A DNA stretch of 64,000 bases, taken from an uncultured beta proteobacterium. GTDB lineage: Bacteria > Pseudomonadota > Gammaproteobacteria > Burkholderiales > Burkholderiaceae_E. The translations under genes were made by a program, and so were the position numbers. This document shows positions 56,511 to 64,000 of this stretch, piece after piece. Each line of letters starts with the position of its first letter. Position 1 is the first letter of the stretch. The notes below the pieces were generated by a model. It did no database searches. It was not told the origin of the DNA and saw only the letters and a program-made list of their open reading frames with translations. The DNA is taken from contig CAIZNI010000029.1 of the NCBI GenBank assembly GCA_903934295.1, positions 1 to 64,000 on the forward strand, read 5' to 3'.

Positions 56511-57620
56511 ATGACCGCCAGCGCCAGCCCCGCCACTGCCGACCTCTTCTCACCGATCCGGATCGGCGCCATCGACTGCCCGAACCGCGTGCTCATGTCG
56601 CCGCTCACCCGCTGCCACGCCCTGCCCGAGATCGACGTGCCGCACGCGCTGAACGCGACCTACTACGAGCAGCGCGCCAGCGCCGGCCTCATCATCAGCG
56701 AGGCGACCCAGGTGTCGCCGCAGGGCAAGGGCTATGTCGACACCCCGGGCATGTACAGCCCGGCGCAGGAAGCCGGCTGGCGGCTGGTCACCGATGCGGT
56801 TCACGCCGCCGGCGGACGCATCGTCGCGCAGCTCTGGCACGTCGGCTCGATCTCGCACCCCGACTTCCAGCCCGGTGGCGCACTGCCGATCTCGTGCTCG
56901 GCGGTGAACCCGGGCGGCATCGTGCGCAGCCCGGCCGGCAAGAAGGACCGGGTCGCCCCGCGCGCGCTCGAGACCCACGAGATCCCGGTCATCATCGAGC
57001 AATGGCGCCAGGCGGCGCTGATCGCGCAGCGCGCCGGCTTCGACGGCGTCGAGGTGCACGGCGGCAACGGCTACCTGATCGAGCAGTTCATGCGCGACAG
57101 CACCAACCTGCGCACCGACGAATGGGGCGGCTCGATCGCCAACCGCCTGCGGCTCACGCTGTCGGTCATCGACGCCTGCATCTCGGTGTTCGGCGCGCCG
57201 CGCGTGGGCATCCGGCTCTCGCCGGTGACCAACGCGAACAACTGCGGCCAGGACTCCAACCCGCAGGCCACCTACGGCACGCTGGTCGATGCGCTCGACG
57301 AGCGCCGGATCGCCTTCATCGATTTCGTCGAGGGCCAGACCGGCTCGACCCGCAACCTCGAGGGCTTCGACTTCGCACTGGCGCGCAAGCGCTTTCGCGG
57401 CAGCTACGTCGCCAACAACCGCTACACCCGCGAGATGGCGCTGCAGGCGATCGCCAGCGGCGCCGCCGATGCGGTCGCCTTCGGCGTGCCCTTCATCGGC
57501 AACCCCGACCTGCCGGCGCGCCTGCGCGCCGATGCGCCGCTGGCCACCGCCAACCCGCAGACCTACTACGGGCAGAGCGCGGTCGGCTACACCGACTACC
57601 CGGCGATGTCGGCGGCCTGA
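56511..57620 (+). CDS. nemA: Alkene reductase, Old Yellow Enzyme family
   Basis: 369 residues, FMN ene-reductase of the classical OYE class. Substrate-binding His and Asn in VEVHGGNGYLIEQFMRDSTNLRTDEWGGSI, and FSPIRIGAIDCPNRVLMSPLTRCHA at the start. Reduces N-ethylmaleimide, nitro esters and enals. A second, XenA-like OYE is at 38497. Converges with the CoA ligase (12 bases). Gene name is family-level. Confidence 0.94.
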   Translation: MTASASPATADLFSPIRIGAIDCPNRVLMSPLTRCHALPEIDVPHALNATYYEQRASAGLIISEATQVSPQGKGYVDTPGMYSPAQEAGWRLVTDAVHAAGGRIVAQLWHVGSISHPDFQPGGALPISCSAVNPGGIVRSPAGKKDRVAPRALETHEIPVIIEQWRQAALIAQRAGFDGVEVHGGNGYLIEQFMRDSTNLRTDEWGGSIANRLRLTLSVIDACISVFGAPRVGIRLSPVTNANNCGQDSNPQATYGTLVDALDERRIAFIDFVEGQTGSTRNLEGFDFALARKRFRGSYVANNRYTREMALQAIASGAADAVAFGVPFIGNPDLPARLRADAPLATANPQTYYGQSAVGYTDYPAMSAA

Positions 57621-57632
57621 GCGACCCGCCGC

Positions 57633-58892
57633 TCAATCGTAGCGGCGCGCGTCCTCGATCACCTTGCCGTCATTGGGCAGGCTGCCGGCGGCCACCCATT
57701 CGACCGCACCGCGCAGTTGGGTCACCTCGCGCACCGTCTGCTCGACCCGCGCCATCAGGCCCTCGGGCGCCCCGGCGGTCTCGCATTTCAGGGTCATCGC
57801 ATCATTGGCCATCTCGCCGGTGATCACCAGCCGCGCACGCGTGAGTTCCGGGTGCCGGCGCACGATCTCGGCGACCTGCGCGGGGTGCACGAACAGACCC
57901 CGCACCTTGGCCGTCTGGTCGGCCCGGCCGAGCCAGCCGCGAATGCGCACATTGGTTCGACCGCAGGGCGAGAGACCGGGCAGCACCGCCGACAGGTCGC
58001 CGGTGCCGAAGCGGATCATCGGGTAGTCGGGATTGAAACTGGTGACCACCACCTCACCGACCTCGCCGTCGGTCACCGGCTCGCCGGTGCCCGGGCGCAC
58101 GATCTCGAGGATCAGTTCCTCGTCGAGGATCATGCCGTCGAGCGCCTGCGACTCGTAGGCGATCAGGCCGATGTCGGCGGTGCCGTACCACTGCAGCACC
58201 GTGTCCAGGCCCTGCGACCGGAACCAGGTGCGCAGGGACTCCGGCAGCGCCTCGGCCGCGAGCAGCGCCCGCTTCAGCGGACCGATGTCGGCGCCGGTCT
58301 CGCGGGCCCGCTCCACGATGAGGCGCAGGAACGAGGGCGTGCCGACATAGGCGTCGGGCCGCAGGGTGCGGATCACCTCGATCTGCTGCTCGATCTGGCC
58401 GGTGCCGGCCGGGATCACCGCGCAGCCGATGTGGCGCGCGGCCAGGTCGACCATCCAGGCCCCCGGCGTGAGGTGATAGCCGAAACAGTTCTGCAGCACC
58501 TGGCCGGGACGGATGCCGGCCGCCCACAGCGCGCGCGCGCCGCGCCAGGGATCGGGACGCGCGCCCTCGGGATCGAAGATCGGACCGGGTGACAGGAACA
58601 GGTGGCCCATGCGCCCGGGCGCGACCGTGGTCAGCCCGCCGAACGGGGGGTCGGCCTGCTGGATTTCCTTCAGATCGGACTTGCGCAGCACCGGCAGCGC
58701 GGCCAGCGCCTTGCGCGAACAGACCGCCGCGCCGTCGACGCCGGCGAGCCGACGCGCCCAGCCCGGGGCATGGGCGCGGGCGTGGGCCAGCAGCCCCGGC
58801 AGCCGGGCCATCAGCGCACCCTCGCGCGCTTCCGGCGCGCGGGTTTCGAGATCGTCGTAGAAGGGCGAGGCGGCGGCGGGCAGGATGCTCAT
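57633..58892 (-). CDS. Phenylacetate-CoA ligase-like AMP-forming enzyme (PaaK family)
   Basis: 419 residues. PaaK-type adenylate-forming enzyme: the WYGTADIGLIAYES motif (A5-like) and DLSAVLPGLSPCGRTNVRIRG, then WLGRADQTAKVRGLFVHPAQVAEIV (A8/linker). The first-domain P-loop is not of the classical kind, as in PaaK. GGGAG precedes Met 58892. It is the last gene of the second Liv-type operon, so the CoA thioester of the imported acid may be made at entry. Confidence 0.88.
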   Translation of the reverse strand: MSILPAAASPFYDDLETRAPEAREGALMARLPGLLAHARAHAPGWARRLAGVDGAAVCSRKALAALPVLRKSDLKEIQQADPPFGGLTTVAPGRMGHLFLSPGPIFDPEGARPDPWRGARALWAAGIRPGQVLQNCFGYHLTPGAWMVDLAARHIGCAVIPAGTGQIEQQIEVIRTLRPDAYVGTPSFLRLIVERARETGADIGPLKRALLAAEALPESLRTWFRSQGLDTVLQWYGTADIGLIAYESQALDGMILDEELILEIVRPGTGEPVTDGEVGEVVVTSFNPDYPMIRFGTGDLSAVLPGLSPCGRTNVRIRGWLGRADQTAKVRGLFVHPAQVAEIVRRHPELTRARLVITGEMANDAMTLKCETAGAPEGLMARVEQTVREVTQLRGAVEWVAAGSLPNDGKVIEDARRYD

Positions 58893-58926
58893 GAGATCTC
58901 CCTCAAGCCGGCCGACGCCGGCGCAA

Positions 58927-59730
58927 TCAGAGCCAGCGCTTGCGCCGGCGATAGGACTTGATGTCGCGAAACGAGGTGCGGCCGGCCTTCGAGACGCCCA
59001 GGTAGAACTCGCGGACGTCCTCATTGTCGGCCAGTTCGGCGGCCGGACCATCGAGCACGATGCGCCCGCTCTCCAGGATGTATCCGTAGTCGGCGTATTT
59101 CAGCGCCACATTGGTGTTCTGCTCGGCCAGCAGGAAGCTCACGCCTTCCTTGCCGTTGAGGTCGCGCACGATCTGGAAGATCTCGGCGACGATCTGGGGC
59201 GCCAGACCCATCGAGGGCTCGTCGAGCAGGATCATGTTCGGCTTGGCCATCAGCGCACGACCCACCGCCGTCATCTGCTGCTCGCCGCCCGAGGTGTAGC
59301 CGGCCTGCGACGTGCGCCGGGTCTTGAGGCGCGGAAAATAGTGATAGACGCGTTCGAGTTCGGCGGCGAGTTCGCCCCGCGACAAGCCGCGCGTGTAGGC
59401 GCCCGTCAGCAGGTTCTCCTCGACGGTCAGATGGCCGAAGCAGTGCCGGCCTTCCATGACCTGGATCACGCCGCGGCGCACCAGATCGGAGGGCGTCAGG
59501 CCCTCGATGCGCTCGCCGCGATACTCGATCGACCCCTTGGTGACGTTGCCGCGCTCGCCCTTGAGCAGGTTCGAGACCGCCCGCAGCGTGGTGGTCTTGC
59601 CCGCGCCGTTGCCACCGAGCAGGGCCACGATGCTGCCCTCGGGAACGGTCAGCGACACGCCCTTGAGAACCAGGATCACGTGGTTGTAGATGACTTCGAT
59701 GCCGTTGACAGTCAGCAGCGCCTGGCTCAC
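58927..59730 (-). CDS. livF: ABC transporter ATP-binding protein (LivF family), second operon
   Basis: 267 residues. Walker A GGNGAGKTTTLR near residue 35, signature TSGGEQQM at about 150, Walker B MILLDEPSMGLAP, then LLAEQNTNVAL. A basic C-terminal tail (YRRRKRWL) lengthens it by about 25 residues. Lies between the binding protein and the PaaK-like gene. Partner of livG at 63362. Confidence 0.94.
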   Translation of the reverse strand: MSQALLTVNGIEVIYNHVILVLKGVSLTVPEGSIVALLGGNGAGKTTTLRAVSNLLKGERGNVTKGSIEYRGERIEGLTPSDLVRRGVIQVMEGRHCFGHLTVEENLLTGAYTRGLSRGELAAELERVYHYFPRLKTRRTSQAGYTSGGEQQMTAVGRALMAKPNMILLDEPSMGLAPQIVAEIFQIVRDLNGKEGVSFLLAEQNTNVALKYADYGYILESGRIVLDGPAAELADNEDVREFYLGVSKAGRTSFRDIKSYRRRKRWL

Positions 59731-59757
59731 GGTCGGGATCCTTCCGGGTGTCTTGCG

Positions 59758-59839
59758 GACCGCCTGCGCAGGCAGGCGGTCGGGAATGGTGCCCCGGGCA
59801 TGGCCCGGGGACGGGACGACACCGGGCGCATGCGCCCGG
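59758..59839. repeat. Three consecutive hairpins between binding-protein and livF genes
   Basis: In the 124-base gap: GACCGCCTGC (59758-59767)/GCAGGCGGTC (59772-59781), a 10-bp stem; CCCCGGGC (59792-59799)/GCCCGGGG (59803-59810), 8 bp; and the palindrome CCGGGCGCATGCGCCCGG (59822-59839). All are perfect. They follow the binding-protein gene in transcription order and may protect its mRNA 3' end, raising binding protein over livF, or attenuate read-through. Confidence 0.6.
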
Positions 59840-59854
59840 CATCACACCCCGCGG

Positions 59855-61228
59855 TCAGCCCGCGTCCTTGGCGCAGTCGCGGTACTCGAGCTTCTTCTCG
59901 CCCGCGTACTTGCGCGCCGCCTGGTCGATCATCGGCTTGATGATCGCCATGTCGGCCTGGTAGACCTTCTTCTCGGTGATCCACTTCTTGCCATCCCACT
60001 GCTGCATCATCCCGGCGGAGGTGCCCATGTGGTCGGCGCAACTGGTCGACAGGGGCAGCATGAAGCCCTCGAAGCCCAGCGCCTTGATCTTCTTGTCGTC
60101 GATCGCCAGATTCTCCAGACCCCAGCGCACCTGCTCGCCGGTCAGCGGCTTCTTGCCGTATTTTTCCTGCGCGCGCCGGATCGCCTCGACCGACAGCATC
60201 GCGTGGGTCAGGGCCCGGTTGTACAGAATTTCGCCCACTTCCTCCTGCGGTCCGGTGCCCTGATTCTTGCCGTGCAGCAGCTTCAGGATGTCCTCATGCA
60301 CCTTGCCGCGACCCGCGGGTGCCAGCGAAGTGACCGCGGTGTAGCCCTTGGCGCCGTCGCCGGCCGGACGCACATCGGGCTCGGCGCCGGCGTACCAGCC
60401 GCCGTACATCTTCTCGCGCGGGAACCCGGTGGCCACCGCTTCCTTGACCGCGGTCGAGTTCATCACGCCCCAGCCCCACAGCACCACATAGTCGGGCCGC
60501 TGCTGGCGAATCTGCAGCCAGGTGGCCTTCTGCTCGACACCCGGGTGGGTGACCGGCAGCTGCAGCAGTTCGAAACCGTGCATCTTGGAGCGCTCGACCA
60601 TCAGCGGGATCGCCTCCTTGCCGTACGGCGAGTCGTGATAGACGTAGGCGATCTTCTTGCCCTTGAGCTTGTCCATTCCGCCTTCGCGTCCGCCGATGTG
60701 CTGCAGCACGATGTCGGCCGCGACCCAGTAGCTGCCGCCCAGGATGAAGTTCCACTTGAAGACCCGGCCCTCGGCCGATGCCGACAGCCCGTAGCCGCCG
60801 GTGAGCAGGGGGATCTTGTCACCGAAGCTCTTGTCGGTCAGCGCGAAGGTGATGCCGGTGGACAGCGGATTGACCAGTGCCGCGCCGGTGGGGCCCTTGC
60901 CCTTGAGACGCTCGTAGCACTCGACACCACGGTCGGTGGCGTAGCCGGTCTCGCATTCCTCGAAAGTGATCTTGACGCCGTTGATGCCGCCATCGCGGGC
61001 GTTGATGAGCTTGAGGTAGTCGACGAAACCGTTGGCGAACGGGATGCCGTTGGGCGCGTAGGCGCCGGTGCGGTACGACAACACCGGAATGAACTGCTCC
61101 TTGGCCGACGCCGCGGCCGGCGCCTTGGCGGCGTCCTTGGCCTGCGCGAAAGCCGGCGCGGACGGGGCCAGCAGTGTGGCGGCGGCCATCGCAGCGACCG
61201 TCAGGGTCTGGCGAACTGTCTGCCTCAT
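59855..61228 (-). CDS. Periplasmic substrate-binding protein, second Liv-type importer
   Basis: 457 residues. Signal peptide MRQTVRQTLTVAAMAAATLLAPSAPAFAQA. Type I periplasmic fold with a C-terminal extension about 30-50 residues longer than LivK, found in aromatic-acid- and amide-type members (SYRTGAYAPNGIPFANGFVDYLK). AAGGAGA upstream of the ATG. Lies between livM and livF. Confidence 0.92.
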   Translation of the reverse strand: MRQTVRQTLTVAAMAAATLLAPSAPAFAQAKDAAKAPAAASAKEQFIPVLSYRTGAYAPNGIPFANGFVDYLKLINARDGGINGVKITFEECETGYATDRGVECYERLKGKGPTGAALVNPLSTGITFALTDKSFGDKIPLLTGGYGLSASAEGRVFKWNFILGGSYWVAADIVLQHIGGREGGMDKLKGKKIAYVYHDSPYGKEAIPLMVERSKMHGFELLQLPVTHPGVEQKATWLQIRQQRPDYVVLWGWGVMNSTAVKEAVATGFPREKMYGGWYAGAEPDVRPAGDGAKGYTAVTSLAPAGRGKVHEDILKLLHGKNQGTGPQEEVGEILYNRALTHAMLSVEAIRRAQEKYGKKPLTGEQVRWGLENLAIDDKKIKALGFEGFMLPLSTSCADHMGTSAGMMQQWDGKKWITEKKVYQADMAIIKPMIDQAARKYAGEKKLEYRDCAKDAG

Positions 61229-61303
61229 GGGAATCTCCTTGGATTATTGGAATGAAAAATCAGCAACAGGGAACAGAGCATCCGTCGGCCCGCAGGCGGC
61301 CTG

Positions 61304-62368
61304 TCAGTGTGGAAACGGCCAAAGACGCAGCTTTTCCTTGGCGATCGACCACAGCCGCGCCAGTCCGTGCGGCTCGACGATCAGGAAGAACACGATCAGC
61401 GCGCCGAAGATCATGAATTCGAGGTGCGAGGTCATCGAGGTCGACAGCGGCAGGCCGAGCCACGCCGGCACCTGGTTCAGCAGGATCGGCAGCACCACGA
61501 TGAACGCGGCCCCCAGAAAACTGCCGGCGATCGAACCGAGCCCGCCGATGATGATCATGAACAGCAGATTGAGCGAGCGGTTCACATCGAAGGCCAGCGC
61601 CTCCCAGGAACCCAGGTGGACGAAGCCCCACAGCGCGCCCGCCACCCCGATGAAGAAGGAACTCAGCGCGAAAGCGGTGAGCTTGGCGTGCATCGGTCGG
61701 ATGCCGATCACCGAGGCCGCCACATCCATGTCGCGAATCGCCATCCAGGAGCGCCCGATGTGCCCGCGCACCAGGTTCTTGGCCATCAGCGCGAACACCG
61801 CGACGAAGGCCAGCACGAACAGGTATTTCTGGGCCGGGGTCTGGATCGCGTAGCCGAAGATCTCGATGACCGGGACCTGCACTGAGCCCGAGGTGGAGTC
61901 GTTGCTCAGCCATTTGACCCGGGTGAACAGCCAGTCGGAAAAGAACTGCGCGGCCAGAGTCGCCACCGCCAGGTACAGGCCCTTGATGCGCAGGCTGGGC
62001 ACCCCGAACAGGATGCCGATCACCATCGCGATCAGGCCGGCGAGGATGAAGGCGACGATGACGTTGAGTTCCGGGATGCGCAGAACGAGGTTGTAGGCCG
62101 AATAGGCGCCCACCGCCATGAAGGCGCCCGAACCCAGCGAGATCTGGCCGCAATAGCCCACCAGCAGGTTCAGCCCGATGGCGGCCAGCGACAGGATCAG
62201 GAAGGGGATGAGCAGTGCCTTGAACACATATTCGCTGGCCAGCAGCGGCACGCCGATGAAGGCGAAGGCGATGAACAGCGCGAGCACCACCCGGTCCTGG
62301 AAGATCGGGAAGATCTGCTGGTCGGCCCGGTAGCTGGACTTGAACTGGCCGTTCTCTCGATAGAGCAT
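61304..62368 (-). CDS. livM: Liv-type ABC permease (LivM family), second operon
   Basis: 354 residues, about nine helices. QISLGSGAFMAVGAYSAYNL (LivM signature) near residue 75 and HIGRSWMAIRDMDVAASVIGIRPMHAKL in the coupling loop. An extended N-terminus (about 45 residues, LYRENGQFKSSYRADQQIF) precedes the first helix. Met 62368 chosen; the frame is open to 62476. Confidence 0.94.
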   Translation of the reverse strand: MLYRENGQFKSSYRADQQIFPIFQDRVVLALFIAFAFIGVPLLASEYVFKALLIPFLILSLAAIGLNLLVGYCGQISLGSGAFMAVGAYSAYNLVLRIPELNVIVAFILAGLIAMVIGILFGVPSLRIKGLYLAVATLAAQFFSDWLFTRVKWLSNDSTSGSVQVPVIEIFGYAIQTPAQKYLFVLAFVAVFALMAKNLVRGHIGRSWMAIRDMDVAASVIGIRPMHAKLTAFALSSFFIGVAGALWGFVHLGSWEALAFDVNRSLNLLFMIIIGGLGSIAGSFLGAAFIVVLPILLNQVPAWLGLPLSTSMTSHLEFMIFGALIVFFLIVEPHGLARLWSIAKEKLRLWPFPH

Positions 62369-62396
62369 GTCGTCCTCACCGAAGCATCGTCGCGCG

Positions 62397-63332
62397 TCAG
62401 ACGCGGTCGATGATCTTCTCTCCAAACAGCCCCTGGGGGCGGACCAGCAGGAAACCGAGCGCCAGCACGTAGGCAAACCAGTTCTCGATGCCGCCGCCGA
62501 TGATCGGGCCGAGATAGACCTCGGAGAGCTTCTCGCCCAACCCGATGATCAGCCCGCCGACAATCGCGCCGGGCACCGAGGTGAAGCCGCCCAGGATCAC
62601 CACCGGCAAGGCCTTCAGGGCCAGGATCGCCAGCGAGAACTGCACCCCGAGCTTGCTGCCCCAGACCATGCCGGCGACCAGCGCGGTGAAGCCGGCAACC
62701 GACCAGACAATCACCCAGATGCGGTTCAGCGGGATGCCGATCGACTGCGCGGCCTGGTGGTCGTCGGCCACCGCGCGCAGCGCGCGACCGGTGGCAGTCT
62801 TCTGGAAGAACAGCGCCAGCACGAACACCAGCACGGTGGCCATCACCGCCGCCACGATGTCGTCGCGGTTGACCAGCACCCCGCCCTGGAAAGTGCCCTC
62901 GAACAGCAGCAGCGGCTCCTTGGCGATGCCCAGGTCGATCTTGTAGATGTCCGAGCCCCACAGCGTCTGGCCCAGCCCGTCCATGAAGTAGGTGACGCCC
63001 AGGGTAGCCATCAGCAGCACCACGCCCTCCTGGTTGACCAGCGGACGCAGCACGATGCGCTCGATCACCACCGCGAGCAGGATCATGATGATCACCGACA
63101 GCGCGAACGCCAGGCCGTTGGACAGCCAGAGGTTGTCGATGCCCAGCCAGCCGGGGATCCACTCCGACAGCCGGGCCATCGACAGCGCCGCGAACAGCAC
63201 CATTGCACCCTGGGCAAAATTGAACACGCCGGAGGCCTTGAAGATGAGCACGAAGCCCAGTGCCACCAGCGAATACAGCACCCCGGCCATCAGCCCGCCC
63301 AGGGCCACTTCCAGCAGAAATCCGAGATTCAT
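62397..63332 (-). CDS. livH: Liv-type ABC permease (LivH family), second operon
   Basis: 311 residues, hydrophobic. SLVALGFVLIFKASGVFNFAQGAMVLFAAL near the N-terminus and DDHQAAQSIGIPLNRI coupling loop; the C-terminal part has VVILGGFTSVPGAIVGGLIIG. Upstream of livM by 28 bases. Confidence 0.94.
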   Translation of the reverse strand: MNLGFLLEVALGGLMAGVLYSLVALGFVLIFKASGVFNFAQGAMVLFAALSMARLSEWIPGWLGIDNLWLSNGLAFALSVIIMILLAVVIERIVLRPLVNQEGVVLLMATLGVTYFMDGLGQTLWGSDIYKIDLGIAKEPLLLFEGTFQGGVLVNRDDIVAAVMATVLVFVLALFFQKTATGRALRAVADDHQAAQSIGIPLNRIWVIVWSVAGFTALVAGMVWGSKLGVQFSLAILALKALPVVILGGFTSVPGAIVGGLIIGLGEKLSEVYLGPIIGGGIENWFAYVLALGFLLVRPQGLFGEKIIDRV

Positions 63333-63361
63333 CGCGCTGTTTCCTGTGGTGAAGCGGCCAC

Positions 63362-64000
63362 TCAGTGAGCCACGCCGAGGTACGCCGAGATGACGTCCTG
63401 GTTGTTGCGCACCTCGTCGGGGGTGCCGTCGCCGATCTTGCGGCCGTAGTCGAGAACCACCACCCGGTCGGAGATGTCCATCACCACGCCCATGTCGTGC
63501 TCGATCAGCACGATGGTGGTGCCGAACTCGTCGTTGACGTCGAGGATGAAGCGGCTCATGTCCTGCTTCTCCTCCATGTTCATGCCGGCCATCGGCTCGT
63601 CGAGCAGCAGCAGGCTGGGCTCCATCGCCAGCGCGCGGCCGAGGTCGACGCGTTTCTGCAGGCCGTAGGGCAGCCGCCCGACCGGCGTCTTGCGGTAGTT
63701 CTGGATCTGCAGGAAATTGATGATGCGCTCGACCTGTTCGCGGTGCGCGAACTCTTCGCGCTCGGCCGGCCCGATCCGCAGCATCTGGGCCAGGATGCCC
63801 GACTTCATCCGCAGGTTGCGCCCGGCCATGATGTTGTCGAGCACGCTCATGCCCTTGAACAGCGCCAGGCTCTGGAAGGTGCGCGCCACGCCCATCTCGG
63901 CGACCTGGCGCGAGCTCATCCGGTTGAAGTGGCGCCCGCGAAAGACGATCTCGCCCTGCTGCGGCGTGTAGACGCCGTTGATGACGTTGAGCATCGAGCT
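63362..64000 (-). CDS. livG: Liv-type ABC transporter ATP-binding protein (LivG family), 5' part missing
   Basis: Partial: the frame stays open to the window edge. The last visible codons upstream read SSMLNVINGVYTPQQG, so the Walker A lies just outside. Inside: VARTFQSLALFKGMSVLDN, signature LPYGLQKRVDLGRAL, Walker B LLLLDEPMAGMNMEE, and IVLIEHDMGVVMDISD. Partner of livF at 58927. The Met at 63994 is within the domain and is not the start. Confidence 0.95.
   Translation of the reverse strand, partial: SSMLNVINGVYTPQQGEIVFRGRHFNRMSSRQVAEMGVARTFQSLALFKGMSVLDNIMAGRNLRMKSGILAQMLRIGPAEREEFAHREQVERIINFLQIQNYRKTPVGRLPYGLQKRVDLGRALAMEPSLLLLDEPMAGMNMEEKQDMSRFILDVNDEFGTTIVLIEHDMGVVMDISDRVVVLDYGRKIGDGTPDEVRNNQDVISAYLGVAH

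Overview
The window is a high-GC bacterial chromosome segment, most likely from a betaproteobacterium of the order Burkholderiales. This is inferred from gene content: divergent gatCA and mreBCD-mrdA-rodA, a LiuR-controlled leucine degradation set, AceK, and many acyl-CoA and Liv-type ABC genes. Coding density is very high, with many ATGA/GTGA stop-start overlaps. I see no tRNA, rRNA, insertion sequence, phage gene or CRISPR array, and no gene-free stretch longer than 300 bases.

Layout. 1-1903 (minus): gatC, gatA and the start of a lipoprotein gene that runs off the left edge. 2054-7650 (plus): the rod-shape and elongasome operon mreB-mreC-mreD-mrdA-rodA. 7727-13657 (plus): a yybP-ykoY-type Mn2+ riboswitch followed by a three-gene RND metal efflux system (outer membrane channel, periplasmic adaptor, pump). 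This block is visibly poorer in GC than its flanks and ends in a scar. In the scar the pump's tail reads antisense into the remnant of an ABC ATPase gene, which abuts the remnant of a second RND pump. 13845-15581: quinone oxidoreductase and thioesterase. 15672-20981 (minus): cupin plus a complete Liv-type ABC importer. 21127-24748: AhpD-like protein, SMUG-type uracil-DNA glycosylase and a membrane-bound spermidine-synthase-like protein.

24816-53273 is centred on leucine/isovalerate catabolism. liuR faces an MBL-fold gene across a perfect dyad and precedes liuA, aceK, a thiolase and an acyl-CoA dehydrogenase. About 10 kb of other genes follow (HAD, WYL regulator, two MFS transporters, a hydroxylase-like flavoprotein, sirtuin, XenA-like OYE, (p)ppGpp-hydrolase-like HD protein, serine hydrolase). 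A TetR gene overlapping liuB then opens the second liu block: liuB-liuC-liuD, a second serine hydrolase, ghrA, liuE. Together these convert isovaleryl-CoA to acetoacetate and acetyl-CoA; the thiolase could act on acetoacetyl-CoA, and AceK adjusts flux between the TCA cycle and the glyoxylate shunt.

53350-57620 carries a thioesterase, SDR, GNAT, TauE/SafE permease and an OYE alkene reductase. 57633-64000 (minus) is a second Liv-type importer (livG, livH, livM, binding protein, livF) ending in a PaaK-like CoA ligase. It probably imports and activates an aromatic or other carboxylic acid. Its livG runs off the right edge.

The most notable item is the Mn2+ riboswitch in front of a heavy-metal RND system, which suggests a manganese-responsive tripartite exporter.
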